From positions 124,001 through 188,000 of the forward strand of contig NZ_LPUY01000138.1 of the NCBI RefSeq assembly GCF_001518015.1: 64,000 bases of DNA, written 5' to 3'. Under the pieces are notes generated by a model. It searched no databases. It saw only the letters and a program-made list of their open reading frames with translations, and had not been told where the DNA came from. This DNA is from Tritonibacter horizontis. GTDB lineage: Bacteria > Pseudomonadota > Alphaproteobacteria > Rhodobacterales > Rhodobacteraceae. Of the stretch, positions 17,849-26,899 are shown one piece after another. The position numbers and the translations under genes are program-made. Every line of letters starts with the position of its first letter. Position 1 is the first letter of the stretch.

Positions 17849-18535
17849 TCAGCGTTCCTGGCGCAGCTTGGACAGGATCCTCTGCCATCCACCGGGCACC
17901 AGAAAGAACGACATCAGGAACCCAGTGGCAAAGCCCGCCAAATCCGCCACCCATTCCGGGCTGCCACCAAAGATAAGCCCGAACAACAGTTGGATCCCCA
18001 TCAGGAAGGCAATCAACGAAAACGCCCGGTATTGCTGCGCGCCAACCTGGGCCAGCGACAGCCACAACAGATGGGTAAAGCCGCCGATCAGCCCGTAGAC
18101 CGCGGGAAATCCACCGATCAATGCGACCTGCCCGCCGACCAGCAGGGCATAGACCAGCGCGCCACCGATGGCAGATCCGACAAAAATCACCACAACGGCA
18201 ATTTCGCCCATGGCTTCGCCCACCATTTTGCCCATCGCCAATAGGAAAACGCAGACAAAAATCGTCTGGGTGAAAGCCCCGTGGACAAAGGCATAGGTCA
18301 CAAACCGCTTCAGCAAGTCAAAAGGCCAGATGCCATTTTCCCACATCCACCAGAAGTATTGTGCGCCGAACCCGTATTCCTGCAAGGCGGACAGACGCCA
18401 GCCCACGGCCTCGGGTCCACCAAGAATGCCCCGTGATCCAAGCGAGAAAACGATCTCCAGTCCGAGGATTACAATCACCAGCGCAATCACGACGGGCGGC
18501 AAGGCGTTAAAGGGCGATTGATTGGGCTCTTGCAT
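17849..18535 (-). CDS. Rhomboid-fold membrane protein lacking catalytic residues
   Basis: A 228-aa membrane protein with about six hydrophobic helices in the rhomboid order. The segment YAFVHGAFTQTIFVCVFL...GKMVGE (residues 81-106) matches the rhomboid H-x-x-x-N region. The position of the GxSG serine motif instead reads GFPAVYG (142-148), without serine, and the catalytic-histidine position (usually AHLGGF) reads ADLAGF (197-202). Both members of the Ser-His dyad are therefore missing, and it is probably not a protease. Inactive rhomboids elsewhere (iRhoms, derlins) bind or route membrane proteins; any such role here is inference. ATG at 18535 with an AGGA site. Confidence 0.85.
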   Translation of the reverse strand: MQEPNQSPFNALPPVVIALVIVILGLEIVFSLGSRGILGGPEAVGWRLSALQEYGFGAQYFWWMWENGIWPFDLLKRFVTYAFVHGAFTQTIFVCVFLLAMGKMVGEAMGEIAVVVIFVGSAIGGALVYALLVGGQVALIGGFPAVYGLIGGFTHLLWLSLAQVGAQQYRAFSLIAFLMGIQLLFGLIFGGSPEWVADLAGFATGFLMSFFLVPGGWQRILSKLRQER

Positions 18536-18653
18536 GGTGTTCCTGCTCTTGAGAGCGCCGCAGACCCGGTTGCACGGGACGGCGCCTGTTGACGATACTC
18601 TGCGCCATGGGTAAGCGACGATGGTGCATAATTCCAGACGGGAGTTTTCGACG

Positions 18654-19682
18654 ATGAGCGAAACCAGCTTCACCCCGCGTGTCTTTTCAGGCATCCAGCC
18701 CTCGGGCAATCTGCATCTGGGGAACTACCTCGGTGCCCTGAAGCGGTTCGTTGACTGGCAAGCCCGCGACGTGGAATCCATCTATTGCATGGTGGACCTG
18801 CATGCGATCACGGTCTGGCAGGACCCAAGCGATCTGAAAAAAGCCACCCGCGAACTCTGTGCCGGGTTCATCGCCGCCGGGCTGGACCCGGAAAAATCGA
18901 TCCTGATCAATCAAAGCCAGGTGCCAGAGCACGCGCAATTGGCCTGGATCTTCAACTGCGTCGCCCGGATGGGCTGGATGCAGCGGATGACCCAGTGGAA
19001 AGACAAGGCCGGCAAGAACCAGCAGAATGCCTCGCTTGGTCTTCTGGCCTACCCGGCGCTGATGGCGGCAGATATCCTAGTCTATCACGCCACCCATGTT
19101 CCGGTCGGCGAAGACCAGAAACAACACCTCGAGCTGACCCGCGACATCGCGATCAAGTTCAACCACGACTATGGGGTCAACTTCTTTCCCGAAACCGAGC
19201 CGGTGATCGAAGGGGCTGCCACCCGTGTCATGAGCCTGCGCGATGGCGCCAAGAAGATGTCGAAATCGGACCCGTCGGATGCCAGCCGCATCAACCTGAC
19301 CGATGATGCCGACACCATCGCCAAAAAGATCCGCAAGGCGAAAACCGATCCCGAGGGGTTGCCATCGGACGCCAAGGGGCTTGAGGACCGTCCCGAAGCC
19401 CGCAACCTTGTCAATATCTATGCCGCCCTGTCCGAACAGAGCGTCGATCAGGTTCTGGCCGATGTGGGCGGGCGTCAGTTTTCGGAGTTCAAGCCGATGC
19501 TGGCGGATCTGGCTGTCGCAAAGATGGCGCCAATCACCACGGAAATGGCGCGGCTTATGGAAAACCAGGACGAGATCGACAAGATCCTCGCGCGCGGCGC
19601 CGAGCGCGCGCGCGAAATCACTGCACCGATCCTGCGCCGCACTTACGAAATCGTCGGCATGGTGGGCCCGTCAGAGATCTGA
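18654..19682 (+). CDS. trpS: Tryptophan-tRNA ligase
   Basis: Class I aminoacyl-tRNA synthetase (342 aa) that charges tRNA-Trp. The HIGH-type motif is [15 protein letters not shown] near residue 15 and the KMSKS motif is [13 protein letters not shown]. The [16 protein letters not shown] segment is typical of bacterial TrpRS. The ATG at 18654 has GGGAG upstream and places the HIGH motif correctly. It is divergent from the rhomboid-like gene and is followed by a strong intrinsic terminator. Confidence 0.98.
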   Translation: MSETSFTPRVFSGIQPSGNLHLGNYLGALKRFVDWQARDVESIYCMVDLHAITVWQDPSDLKKATRELCAGFIAAGLDPEKSILINQSQVPEHAQLAWIFNCVARMGWMQRMTQWKDKAGKNQQNASLGLLAYPALMAADILVYHATHVPVGEDQKQHLELTRDIAIKFNHDYGVNFFPETEPVIEGAATRVMSLRDGAKKMSKSDPSDASRINLTDDADTIAKKIRKAKTDPEGLPSDAKGLEDRPEARNLVNIYAALSEQSVDQVLADVGGRQFSEFKPMLADLAVAKMAPITTEMARLMENQDEIDKILARGAERAREITAPILRRTYEIVGMVGPSEI

Positions 19683-19713
19683 TCCGCTTTTCCAAAACGC
19701 CAGCGTGCCTTAT

Positions 19714-19742
19714 GACCGCCCCTGCCCGGGGGCGGTCTTTTT
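19714..19742 (+). terminator. Intrinsic terminator after trpS
   Basis: A 9-bp GC-rich stem (GACCGCCCC with GGGGCGGTC) and a short loop, followed by TTTTT, 31 bases after the trpS stop. A textbook rho-independent terminator. Confidence 0.9.
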
Positions 19743-19820
19743 ATGCAGGCCATGCAACATTTTCCGGTTTCGCGCGTTTAAGTCTCGACAGTCATGTGCT
19801 GACAACAGAAAGGACGCCCG

Positions 19821-21557
19821 ATGAACAAGGGATTTTTCAAATCCGCCACGGCGCTCGTCATGATCGCTTCGATAGCGGCACCGCTACCCGGTATGGCGCA
19901 GGGGAACAGCAACGCAAATGCCAATGCGACCGGAAACGCCGCAATTGACATTTCTCAGATGAGCGACGCCGAAATCTCCGAACTCGTGGAGCGCTGCCGC
20001 AAGCGCGCGGAACGGGACGCGCGTCGTCAGGCGCAGGGGAAAGAAACCAAGGACAACGATGGCCGTGTCGCGCAGTTTTGCGACGACTACGCCCAGAACA
20101 CGTTTGACGCTGGCCTCCCGGCGGACCTGCAAGCCGCCACGGTTCTGGCAGGCATCGATGCAGAGGCCGAAAGCAACACCGACATCGACGTCACCAACCT
20201 CGCGGATGTGATCGAGAGAACCACGGATTCATTGCTCGATCCGACAGCCGATGCGGCCGCAAACGCTGAGGCCGGCGTAGAAGAGCTGGCGCAGGCCCTC
20301 GCCGGTCAGCGCGCCGAACTGAACGCCGCAGCGGAAGCAGAAGCCGAAGCTCAGGCTCAGGCTCAGGCTGAAGGAGAAGCCGAGGCAACCGCGGACACCA
20401 CCGCTGATGCCACCGTCGTGGACAATCCCGAAGTGACCGAACAAAATAGCCAGCAACAGGCTGATGCCCTGGCCGAATCTGACACGGAAACAACGGCGGC
20501 AGCGGCGGCTGCGGATGGCGATGCCTCTGCCAATGCCGAAGTCACCGAAGAAACCGTGACCGAAGAGTCCGCCCGCAGTTCGGACGAGGAATTCGACACC
20601 AAGGTCAATGAAACCGCAGAGGCCAAAGCCGCGCCAAGCACCCGCGCAAACGACGATGACGATGGTTTGTCAAAGTTGGAAAAAGCCGCCTTGCTGGGTC
20701 TTGGCGCCTTCGCCGTGGGTCAGTTGCTGAAATCCGGCGAGACGGTCGTTTCCAACAGCGGTGATCGCGCTGTCGTCGAGCAGGACGGCACCTACCGGGT
20801 CATCAAGAACGATGACGCCTTGCTGCGCCAACCGGGGTCAAACGTCAAAACCTATCAGTTCGACGACGGCTCGACCCGCACCGTTGTTACCCGTGAGGAC
20901 GGGACAGAGGTGGAAACAATTCGCGCCTCGGACGGTCGCGTTCTGCGCCGCAGCAAGACCCTGCAGGATGGGCGTACCGTGGTTCTGTTTGACGACACCC
21001 GCGCCGCAGAGAAGGTGGTGGTAACCGATCTGCCGGAGAACACGCAGCCCCGCGCGGCCTTCCGGTCGGACAGTACGATTTCCTCTGATGAACTGGCGGC
21101 CGCCCTGGCGGCCCAGCAGCCTCAGGGTGTTGACCGCCGCTTCTCGCTGGCACAGATCCGCAATATCGACGCCGTGCGTCAACTTGTGCCGGTTATCAAC
21201 GTGGACAAGGTGACCTTTGAAACCGGATCAAGTGCAGTACGCGCAGCCCAGGCTGAGGAGCTGTCTCAACTTGGCAATGCATTGGCGAACCTGATCGACA
21301 AGAACCCCAGCGAGGTTTTCCTGATCGAGGGTCATACCGATGCCGTGGGCGCAGCTACCTATAACCTGGCCCTGTCTGACCGTCGCGCGGAAACCGTGGC
21401 GCTGGCCTTGACCGAGTATTTCAACGTCCCGCCAGAGAACATGGTGATCCAGGGCTATGGAGAAAGCGATCTGGCCATTCCCGTTCTTGATGCAGAGCGC
21501 GCCAACCGCCGCGTAGCTGTGCGCCGGATCACGCCCCTGCTGGCCGAAAGACAGTAA
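19821..21557 (+). CDS. OmpA family protein with acidic Ala/Glu-rich linker
   Basis: A 578-aa secreted or outer-membrane-associated protein. A signal peptide (residues 1 to about 26, ending GMAQ) is followed by a long low-complexity stretch rich in Ala, Glu, Asp and Thr (about residues 120-280) and a short hydrophobic segment (KAALLGLGAFAVGQLL). After that come repeats of the DGTYRVI/DGSTRTVVTREDG kind and a C-terminal OmpA-like peptidoglycan-binding domain (VTFETGSSAVR, LIEGHTDAVGAATYNLALSDRRAE). The C-terminal domain should hold the cell wall. The acidic middle probably spans the periplasm as an extended linker. An intrinsic terminator follows. Confidence 0.88.
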   Translation: MNKGFFKSATALVMIASIAAPLPGMAQGNSNANANATGNAAIDISQMSDAEISELVERCRKRAERDARRQAQGKETKDNDGRVAQFCDDYAQNTFDAGLPADLQAATVLAGIDAEAESNTDIDVTNLADVIERTTDSLLDPTADAAANAEAGVEELAQALAGQRAELNAAAEAEAEAQAQAQAEGEAEATADTTADATVVDNPEVTEQNSQQQADALAESDTETTAAAAAADGDASANAEVTEETVTEESARSSDEEFDTKVNETAEAKAAPSTRANDDDDGLSKLEKAALLGLGAFAVGQLLKSGETVVSNSGDRAVVEQDGTYRVIKNDDALLRQPGSNVKTYQFDDGSTRTVVTREDGTEVETIRASDGRVLRRSKTLQDGRTVVLFDDTRAAEKVVVTDLPENTQPRAAFRSDSTISSDELAAALAAQQPQGVDRRFSLAQIRNIDAVRQLVPVINVDKVTFETGSSAVRAAQAEELSQLGNALANLIDKNPSEVFLIEGHTDAVGAATYNLALSDRRAETVALALTEYFNVPPENMVIQGYGESDLAIPVLDAERANRRVAVRRITPLLAERQ

Positions 21558-21579
21558 GAGGCACCAGAAATACCAAACC

Positions 21580-21609
21580 TGCCCCGGCCCAGCGCCGGGG
21601 CATTTTTTT
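21580..21609 (+). terminator. Intrinsic terminator after the OmpA-family gene
   Basis: A 9-bp stem TGCCCCGGC / GCCGGGGCA with a 5-base loop and seven T residues, starting 23 bases after the stop codon. Clear rho-independent terminator. Confidence 0.92.
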
Positions 21610-21692
21610 GTCCCAGCCAACAGGGTCAGACCGCCATCGCCACGCAGCTTTCCCCACCCTGTCTTTTTCGCCACGCCCCCATGCGCCACCGC

Positions 21693-21728
21693 AAAAAAAC
21701 AGCCGCTCCTTTCAGAGCGGCTGTTTTC
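21693..21728. terminator. Bidirectional terminator hairpin
   Basis: A 10-bp perfect stem ACAGCCGCTC / GAGCGGCTGT, loop of six bases, flanked by seven A residues on the left and four T residues on the right. On the minus strand it ends the glycine-zipper lipoprotein gene (stop at 21751) with a long T-run. It can also back up the OmpA-gene terminator on the plus strand. Confidence 0.9.
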
Positions 21729-21750
21729 AATTTCAACAGGTGCGAACAGG

Positions 21751-22011
21751 TTACGGGCAAGCTGCCTTGTAGGTTTGACCTGCGCTGTTGCGATAGGTGC
21801 ACTGACGCGGTGCGTTTGCGCCGACCTGTGCGCCAACCGCGCCCCCGATGAGGGTTGCCGCGGTCTTGCCGCTACCCGACCCGACCTGGTTGCCGACAGC
21901 GGCGCCAGCCAGCGCGCCGGTGACCGCATTGATGTCCTGATTGTCAGAGCAGCCAGCCACAAAAACACTTGCTGCAAATATCGCCGCGAGAACGCCAGAC
22001 GTCTTAGACAT
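21751..22011 (-). CDS. Small glycine-zipper lipoprotein
   Basis: An 86-aa protein. A lipoprotein signal (MSKTSGVLAAIFAASV, lipobox FVAGC) is followed by a glycine-zipper segment (GALAGAAVGNQVGSGSGK...GGAVGAQVG) and a short C-terminal tail with two cysteines (QCTYRNSAGQTYKAACP). This layout resembles the outer-membrane 17-kDa antigen / glycine-zipper 2TM lipoproteins. The ATG at 22011 has a GGAG site. The function is unknown; an envelope role is likely. Convergent with the OmpA-family gene through a shared terminator. Confidence 0.85.
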   Translation of the reverse strand: MSKTSGVLAAIFAASVFVAGCSDNQDINAVTGALAGAAVGNQVGSGSGKTAATLIGGAVGAQVGANAPRQCTYRNSAGQTYKAACP

Positions 22012-22215
22012 AGTCCCATCTCCTCTTTGATTGCCGGGGCGGTGAAAGACCGGACAGCGCAAAACCATGTGCTGTCACGTGTCCCAGCCGGACCACCGGT
22101 GATGGATAATCATCTTTGACATAACGTAGCACAGACAGGAATGTTCCAAAGTTTTTCCACCGATGCCACACGCGGCGAAAGCAGGCTTCCGCCGACGCGC
22201 CACGGCAGAGACCGG

Positions 22216-22812
22216 CTAAAGCCCCGCCACCCCTGCCAGCGTCAGCTGCGCGACCAGATCCGCATAGCCTTTGCGATCTTCGGTGTCTGCGGCTGCGTTC
22301 CACATATAGTGCCAGTTCAGCATGCCAAAAACGGACATGGCCACCGCGCGAAGCTTCGCTTTGTCATCGGCAAAAACATCCGGCGCGGCCGCCCTCAGGA
22401 TCGCGCTCAGCCGTTTCAGCATATCGCGTTGATAGGCCCGCAGGTGCTCCTGTTGCTCGTCAGAGAGGGCTGCCATCGCGTTGAGCTGCACCTTGTGTTC
22501 GTGGTCGGCCCCTTCATAGGCCAGCAGCACCTCGGTCAGCAGGCTGCGCAGACCGGTTGCCGGATCCAGCCCCGCCAGATCCAACCCGCAGACGCGATCC
22601 CGCAGGCGGCGTAGATAACTGTCCAGCAAATCGAACAGCAGCGCATCCTTGCCATCGTAGTAATGGTAGATATTCGCTTTTGAAATGCCGCAGGCCCGCG
22701 CGATCTGGGACATGGAGGCCCTGTCATATCCTTCCTCCGCGAAGAGTCGCGCCGAGGCCGCAAGGATCTGCGTCCGCTTCTGGTCGTGATCTTTGGCAAT
22801 CGTCCGGGCCAA
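22216..22812 (-). CDS. TetR family regulator (PaaR-like)
   Basis: A 198-aa TetR repressor. Its N-terminal DNA-binding domain reads QILAASARLFAEEGYDRASM, then IARACGISKANIYHYYDGK, a standard TetR helix-turn-helix. It lies six bases downstream of paaK on the same strand, which points to a PaaR-type role: in other bacteria PaaR represses phenylacetate genes until phenylacetyl-CoA binds. The likely start is a TTG at 22812 with AAAGGA upstream. A palindrome in the paaI-paaZ intergenic region (24724-24735) is a plausible operator for it. Confidence 0.85.
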   Translation of the reverse strand: MARTIAKDHDQKRTQILAASARLFAEEGYDRASMSQIARACGISKANIYHYYDGKDALLFDLLDSYLRRLRDRVCGLDLAGLDPATGLRSLLTEVLLAYEGADHEHKVQLNAMAALSDEQQEHLRAYQRDMLKRLSAILRAAAPDVFADDKAKLRAVAMSVFGMLNWHYMWNAAADTEDRKGYADLVAQLTLAGVAGL

Positions 22813-22818
22813 GAGGTT

Positions 22819-24141
22819 CTATCCTTTCTCGCGGGCGTCGACCACACGGCGCGCCTTGCCTTGTGACCGCTCGACGCTGCCAGGCTCACCCACTGAGACC
22901 TCGGCCGAGATGCCAACGATGTCCTTGATCCGCTTGGCCAGTTGCGCCTTGCAGGCTTGGTTGTGACCTTCGCTCTGGCCGGAGGCGACCGCCGCGGGCA
23001 GCAGCTCCACATGCACCCGCATCGCATCCATGCGACCGACCGTGACCAGTTCGATCTGATAATAGGGGGCGAGACCCGGCACCTGCAGGACCTGTTCCTC
23101 GATCTGGCTGGGAAAGACATTGACGCCGCGCAGGATGATCATGTCGTCCGAGCGGCCGGTAATCTTCGCCATCCGCCGCATCGACCGCGCCGTGCCGGGC
23201 AAAAGCCGCGTCAGGTCACGGGTGCGATAGCGCACCATCGGCAGGCCTTCTTTGGTGAGAGTCGTAATCACCAGTTCGCCCAGTTCGCCATCCGGCAACA
23301 CCGCCCCAGTTTCGGGGTCTATGATCTCCGGCAGAAAATGATCCTCCCATATGACCGGACCGTCCTTGGTCTCCACGCATTCATTGGCGACCCCCGGCCC
23401 CATGATTTCGGACAGACCATAGATATCCACCGCATGCATATCAAAGGCCGCCTCGACTTCCCGTCGCATGGCATCGGTCCATGGCTCCGCGCCAAAGACA
23501 CCGACCTTCAGGGAAGAGCCGCGCGGATCAAAGCCCATGCGATGATACTGTTCCAGAATGTTCAACATATAGGACGGCGTGACCATGATCCCATCGGGGC
23601 GGAAGTCTTCGATCAGGGCGACTTGTTTCTCGGTCTGGCCGCCAGACATCGGCACCACGGTCGCGCCCAGACGCTCAATCCCGTAATGGGCGCCAAGGCC
23701 GCCGGTAAACAAACCGTAGCCATAGGCGTTGTGCACCATATCCCCCCGGCGCAGGCCAGAGGCCCGCAGCGACCGCGCCATCAGGTCCGCCCAGTTGTCG
23801 ATGTCCTTTTGGGTATACCCCACGACCGTCGGCTTGCCCGTCGTCCCGGACGACGCATGTACCCGCAGGATCTGCCCACGCGGAACCGCGAACATGCCAA
23901 AGGGGTAGGCCTCGCGCAGGTCGCCCTTGGTCGTGAACGGAAATTTGGCCAGGTCGCTAAGCTGCGTCAAATCCTCTGGGTGCACCCCCAGCGCATCAAA
24001 ACGCGCCCGGTACATCTCCACGTTGTCGTAAGCGTGGCGCAACGACCACCTGAGCCGCTCCAGTTGCAGGCTGCGGATTTCGTCAATCGACGCAATCTCG
24101 ATCGGGTCCAGCTCGGACCGCTTGGGCGTTAAATCATGCAT
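22819..24141 (-). CDS. paaK: Phenylacetate-CoA ligase
   Basis: Activates phenylacetate to phenylacetyl-CoA with ATP, the first step of the aerobic hybrid phenylacetate pathway. It is 440 aa, the normal length. The adenylate-forming signature is VHASSGTTGKPTVVGYT. Other PaaK features are YGLSEIMGPGVANEC and VNVFPSQIEEQVL in the C-terminal domain. The ATG at 24141 follows a GGAGG site. paaI lies upstream on the same strand (45-base gap) and the TetR gene downstream. Confidence 0.97.
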   Translation of the reverse strand: MHDLTPKRSELDPIEIASIDEIRSLQLERLRWSLRHAYDNVEMYRARFDALGVHPEDLTQLSDLAKFPFTTKGDLREAYPFGMFAVPRGQILRVHASSGTTGKPTVVGYTQKDIDNWADLMARSLRASGLRRGDMVHNAYGYGLFTGGLGAHYGIERLGATVVPMSGGQTEKQVALIEDFRPDGIMVTPSYMLNILEQYHRMGFDPRGSSLKVGVFGAEPWTDAMRREVEAAFDMHAVDIYGLSEIMGPGVANECVETKDGPVIWEDHFLPEIIDPETGAVLPDGELGELVITTLTKEGLPMVRYRTRDLTRLLPGTARSMRRMAKITGRSDDMIILRGVNVFPSQIEEQVLQVPGLAPYYQIELVTVGRMDAMRVHVELLPAAVASGQSEGHNQACKAQLAKRIKDIVGISAEVSVGEPGSVERSQGKARRVVDAREKG

Positions 24142-24186
24142 TGGCGTCCTCCATCGCCTCGTGGTCGTCTGTCATCCCGGACCTCT

Positions 24187-24642
24187 TCAGTCCCGAGAAG
24201 GCGGCGCGGCTGTCTCCTCAAACAGCTGGCCGCTGATCGCGCGGGAGCAGCCCCGCATTTCAGCGATCAACTGCCCCTTCTGGTTGGTGACACTGACATC
24301 GTAGAGGCCACTGCGACCGGTCAGGGAAACCTCGCGCGCCGTCGCGGCCAACCTGTCTCCCTGATGGCCCGGCGCGATAAAACTGATCATGTTGTGTTGC
24401 GCCACGGTGACCTGATTGCGGCTGTTGCAGGCAAAGGCAAAGGCACTGTCAGCCAGCATGAAAATCACCCCGCCGTGACAAATGCCGTGGCCATTGCAAT
24501 GATGCGGTGCGACGGTCAGGGCAAGGGTGGCCTCGCCCTCGGCGACGGCCTCTATCTCCACCCCGAGCCATTTGGACGCGAGATCATTGGCCCACATGGC
24601 GGCTGCAGATTGCTCCGCCCGATCTTTTGCTGAAAGTGACAT
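24187..24642 (-). CDS. paaI: Hydroxyphenylacetyl-CoA thioesterase PaaI
   Basis: A 151-aa hotdog-fold thioesterase. The catalytic region reads NGHGICHGGVIFMLADSAFA, with the asparagine, glycine-rich turn and aspartate of PaaI enzymes. In phenylacetate catabolism it rescues CoA from dead-end ring-hydroxylated CoA esters. Its start has a GGGGGAG site. The 166-base gap upstream, shared with divergent paaZ, should hold both promoters. Confidence 0.95.
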   Translation of the reverse strand: MSLSAKDRAEQSAAAMWANDLASKWLGVEIEAVAEGEATLALTVAPHHCNGHGICHGGVIFMLADSAFAFACNSRNQVTVAQHNMISFIAPGHQGDRLAATAREVSLTGRSGLYDVSVTNQKGQLIAEMRGCSRAISGQLFEETAAPPSRD

Positions 24643-24712
24643 TCGCTCTCCCCCCGGAAGTCTGGCCTGCGCGTTTCCTCAGGCGCCGCGCGCAACCTCT
24701 TGGGGAAAATCC

Positions 24713-24741
24713 TTGCATAAACCGACCGGACGGTCAATATT
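24713..24741 (+). promoter_or_regulatory. Candidate paaZ promoter with TetR-type operator
   Basis: A palindrome GACCG-GA-CGGTC (24724-24735) sits between a TTGCAT -35-like box (24713-24718) and an AATATT -10-like box (24736-24741, spacing 17). An operator between the promoter boxes is what a TetR repressor would use. The PaaR-like gene in the same cluster is the likely binder. The match is by eye only; it could also affect divergent paaI-paaK. Confidence 0.55.
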
Positions 24742-24808
24742 TCTCTGTGACGAGTCGACCCGGCCCCGTGGGACGGATTGACCGGCACAAATCAGGGAGG
24801 CACGCAGC

Positions 24809-26839
24809 ATGAGCATCAGGGATGTGGCAAGTTTCGCCGCCGGGCACTGGATTGCCCCGGACAAGACGGCACGGGAGATCGCCTCTGCCATCACCGGCGA
24901 GGTAATCGCCCGCGCCGGAACGGCCCGCCTCGATACTCAAGCCATGCTGGACCACGCCCGCACGGTCGGCGGCCCTGCCTTACGGGCAATGACATTCCAC
25001 GACCGGGCCCGGATGCTCAAAGGCGTGGCGCAACACCTCGAAGCCAACAAACACCTTCTGTATGATCTGAGCTTTGACACCGGCGCGACCCAGGGCGACC
25101 ATCTGTTTGACGTGGACGGAGGCATCGGCACGACGTTTGTCTTTGCATCCAAAGGCCGGCGCGAAATGCCAGACAGCCATGTCTACTGCGATGGTCCGGT
25201 GGAACACCTGTCGCGGCACGGCAGTTTTCTGGGTCAGCACATCTGCGTCCCCCTTCAGGGGGTTGCGGTCCATATCAACGCCTTCAATTTTCCGGTCTGG
25301 GGGATGCTGGAAAAGCTGGCGCCGACCCTCCTGGCGGGGGTCCCGGCCATCGTCAAACCAGCAACCTCCACCTGCTATGTCACCGAGGCCGCCGTGCGCC
25401 TGATGCTCGACAGCGGCCTGTTGCCTGCCGGCGCGGTGCAACTGGTCAGCGGCGGGTTGGGCGACATGCTGGACCGCCTGACCTGTCAGGATGTCGTCAG
25501 CTTTACCGGCTCTTCGACCACCGCGCACAAGCTGCGCCAGACCCCGGCACTCGTTGCAAATTCCGTCCGCTTTGTCGCAGAACAAGACAGCCTGAATGCC
25601 TCCATCCTGGGGCCTGATGTCCTGCCCGACACAGAAGAGTTCGACCTGTTCCTCAAGGAAGTACAGCGCGAAATGACGACAAAAGCTGGACAGAAATGTA
25701 CGGCAATTCGTCGGATCCTCGTCCCACAGGCGCAGGTCGACGCCGTCATCGACGGGCTGCGCGCCGCTTTGCAAGGGGTGACGATTGGCGACCCTCGTGC
25801 GCCAGAGACCCGCATGGGGGCGCTGGTTTCCGCAGCCCAAAAGCGCGATGTGCTCCAGCGCGCCGCCCAGATCGGCACCGAGGCCACCCGCGTTTTCGGC
25901 GACCCCGACGCCTTTGCCGTTGTCGGCGCAGACAAGGACCGTGGCGCCTTTGTTCCGCCGATGCTGTTTCATTGCCCGGACCCGGATCAGGCCATCCACG
26001 TCCATGAAACCGAAGTCTTCGGCCCGGTGTCGACGGTCATGGGCTACCGCGATCTGGATCATGCGGTGGCGCTGGCCAACCGGGGCCAGGGGTCCTTGGT
26101 TGCGTCTTTGATCACCGCCGATCCAGCAGTGGCGCGCGATGTCACCCTGAACATCGCCGCCTATCACGGGCGGGTCTATATCAACAACGCAACCTCGATG
26201 AAGGAAGCCACCGGGCACGGCGCGCCTTTGCCCCATATGGTTCATGGCGGGCCCGGACGCGCCGGCGGCGGCGAGGAGCTGGGCGGGCTGCGTGCAGTCA
26301 AACACTATATGCAGCGCACCGCAGTGCAGGGCAGTCCCGAAATCCTCAGCGCAATCACCGGCACCTGGATCCCCGAAGGCCCGGAATACACGACGCCAGA
26401 TCACCCGTTCACGCGCCGCTTTGGCCAACTCCGAATTGGCGAAACCCTGCACACAAAACCGCGCCAGGTCACCAGCGCCGACATCACACAGTTTGCCCAA
26501 TTCACCGGCGACACGTTCTATGCCCATATGGACGACGACGCCGCAGCGCGAAATCCGTTCTTTCCCGGACGTGTCGCCCATGGCTACCTCTTGCTCTCCT
26601 TTGCGGCGGGTCTTTTTGTGCAGCCGGACGAGGGACCTGTTCTGGCCAATACCGGCTTGGACTCATTGCGTTTCATGAAGCCGGTGCAGCCGGGAGACAG
26701 CATCAAGGTGCGCCTGACGGTCAAAGCCAAAACCCCGAGAAATGCAGACTATGGCGAGGTCCGCTGGCATGTGTCACTGCGCAACCAGAACGACGCGCTG
26801 GTCGCAGAATACGAGCTTTTGACCATGGTTGCCCGCTAG
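24809..26839 (+). CDS. paaZ: Bifunctional oxepin-CoA hydrolase / 3-oxo-5,6-dehydrosuberyl-CoA semialdehyde dehydrogenase
   Basis: A 676-aa fusion that opens the oxepin-CoA ring and oxidises the resulting aldehyde in the phenylacetate pathway. Residues 1 to about 520 form an aldehyde dehydrogenase with the catalytic cysteine in AGQKCTAIRR and a FVAEQDSLNASIL segment. Residues from about 530 to the end form a MaoC-type enoyl-CoA hydratase domain (YAHMDDDAAARNPFFPGR, VAHGYLLLS). The start ATG has a GGGAGG site. The ring-opening gene is here, but the ring epoxidase paaABCDE is not in the window. Confidence 0.96.
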   Translation: MSIRDVASFAAGHWIAPDKTAREIASAITGEVIARAGTARLDTQAMLDHARTVGGPALRAMTFHDRARMLKGVAQHLEANKHLLYDLSFDTGATQGDHLFDVDGGIGTTFVFASKGRREMPDSHVYCDGPVEHLSRHGSFLGQHICVPLQGVAVHINAFNFPVWGMLEKLAPTLLAGVPAIVKPATSTCYVTEAAVRLMLDSGLLPAGAVQLVSGGLGDMLDRLTCQDVVSFTGSSTTAHKLRQTPALVANSVRFVAEQDSLNASILGPDVLPDTEEFDLFLKEVQREMTTKAGQKCTAIRRILVPQAQVDAVIDGLRAALQGVTIGDPRAPETRMGALVSAAQKRDVLQRAAQIGTEATRVFGDPDAFAVVGADKDRGAFVPPMLFHCPDPDQAIHVHETEVFGPVSTVMGYRDLDHAVALANRGQGSLVASLITADPAVARDVTLNIAAYHGRVYINNATSMKEATGHGAPLPHMVHGGPGRAGGGEELGGLRAVKHYMQRTAVQGSPEILSAITGTWIPEGPEYTTPDHPFTRRFGQLRIGETLHTKPRQVTSADITQFAQFTGDTFYAHMDDDAAARNPFFPGRVAHGYLLLSFAAGLFVQPDEGPVLANTGLDSLRFMKPVQPGDSIKVRLTVKAKTPRNADYGEVRWHVSLRNQNDALVAEYELLTMVAR

Positions 26840-26845
26840 AGCATC

Positions 26846-26870
26846 GCGTCAGTCCCCATGGGGCTGGCGC
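26846..26870 (+). other. Strong hairpin after paaZ
   Basis: An 11-bp near-perfect inverted repeat (GCGTCAGTCCC pairing with GGGCTGGCGC using a few G-U pairs) starts seven bases after the paaZ stop. It has only TTGTT after it, so termination would be weak. It may stabilise the paaZ mRNA end or limit read-through into the PaaX-like gene. Confidence 0.5.
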
Positions 26871-26899
26871 TTGTTCACGCCAGCCACTACGCTGCGCCC

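Noticed and set aside
20240-20560. Repetitive bases in the OmpA-family gene as a tandem-repeat array or CRISPR
   Set aside because: The repeats are irregular Ala/Glu codons in an open frame, with no spacers or fixed period.
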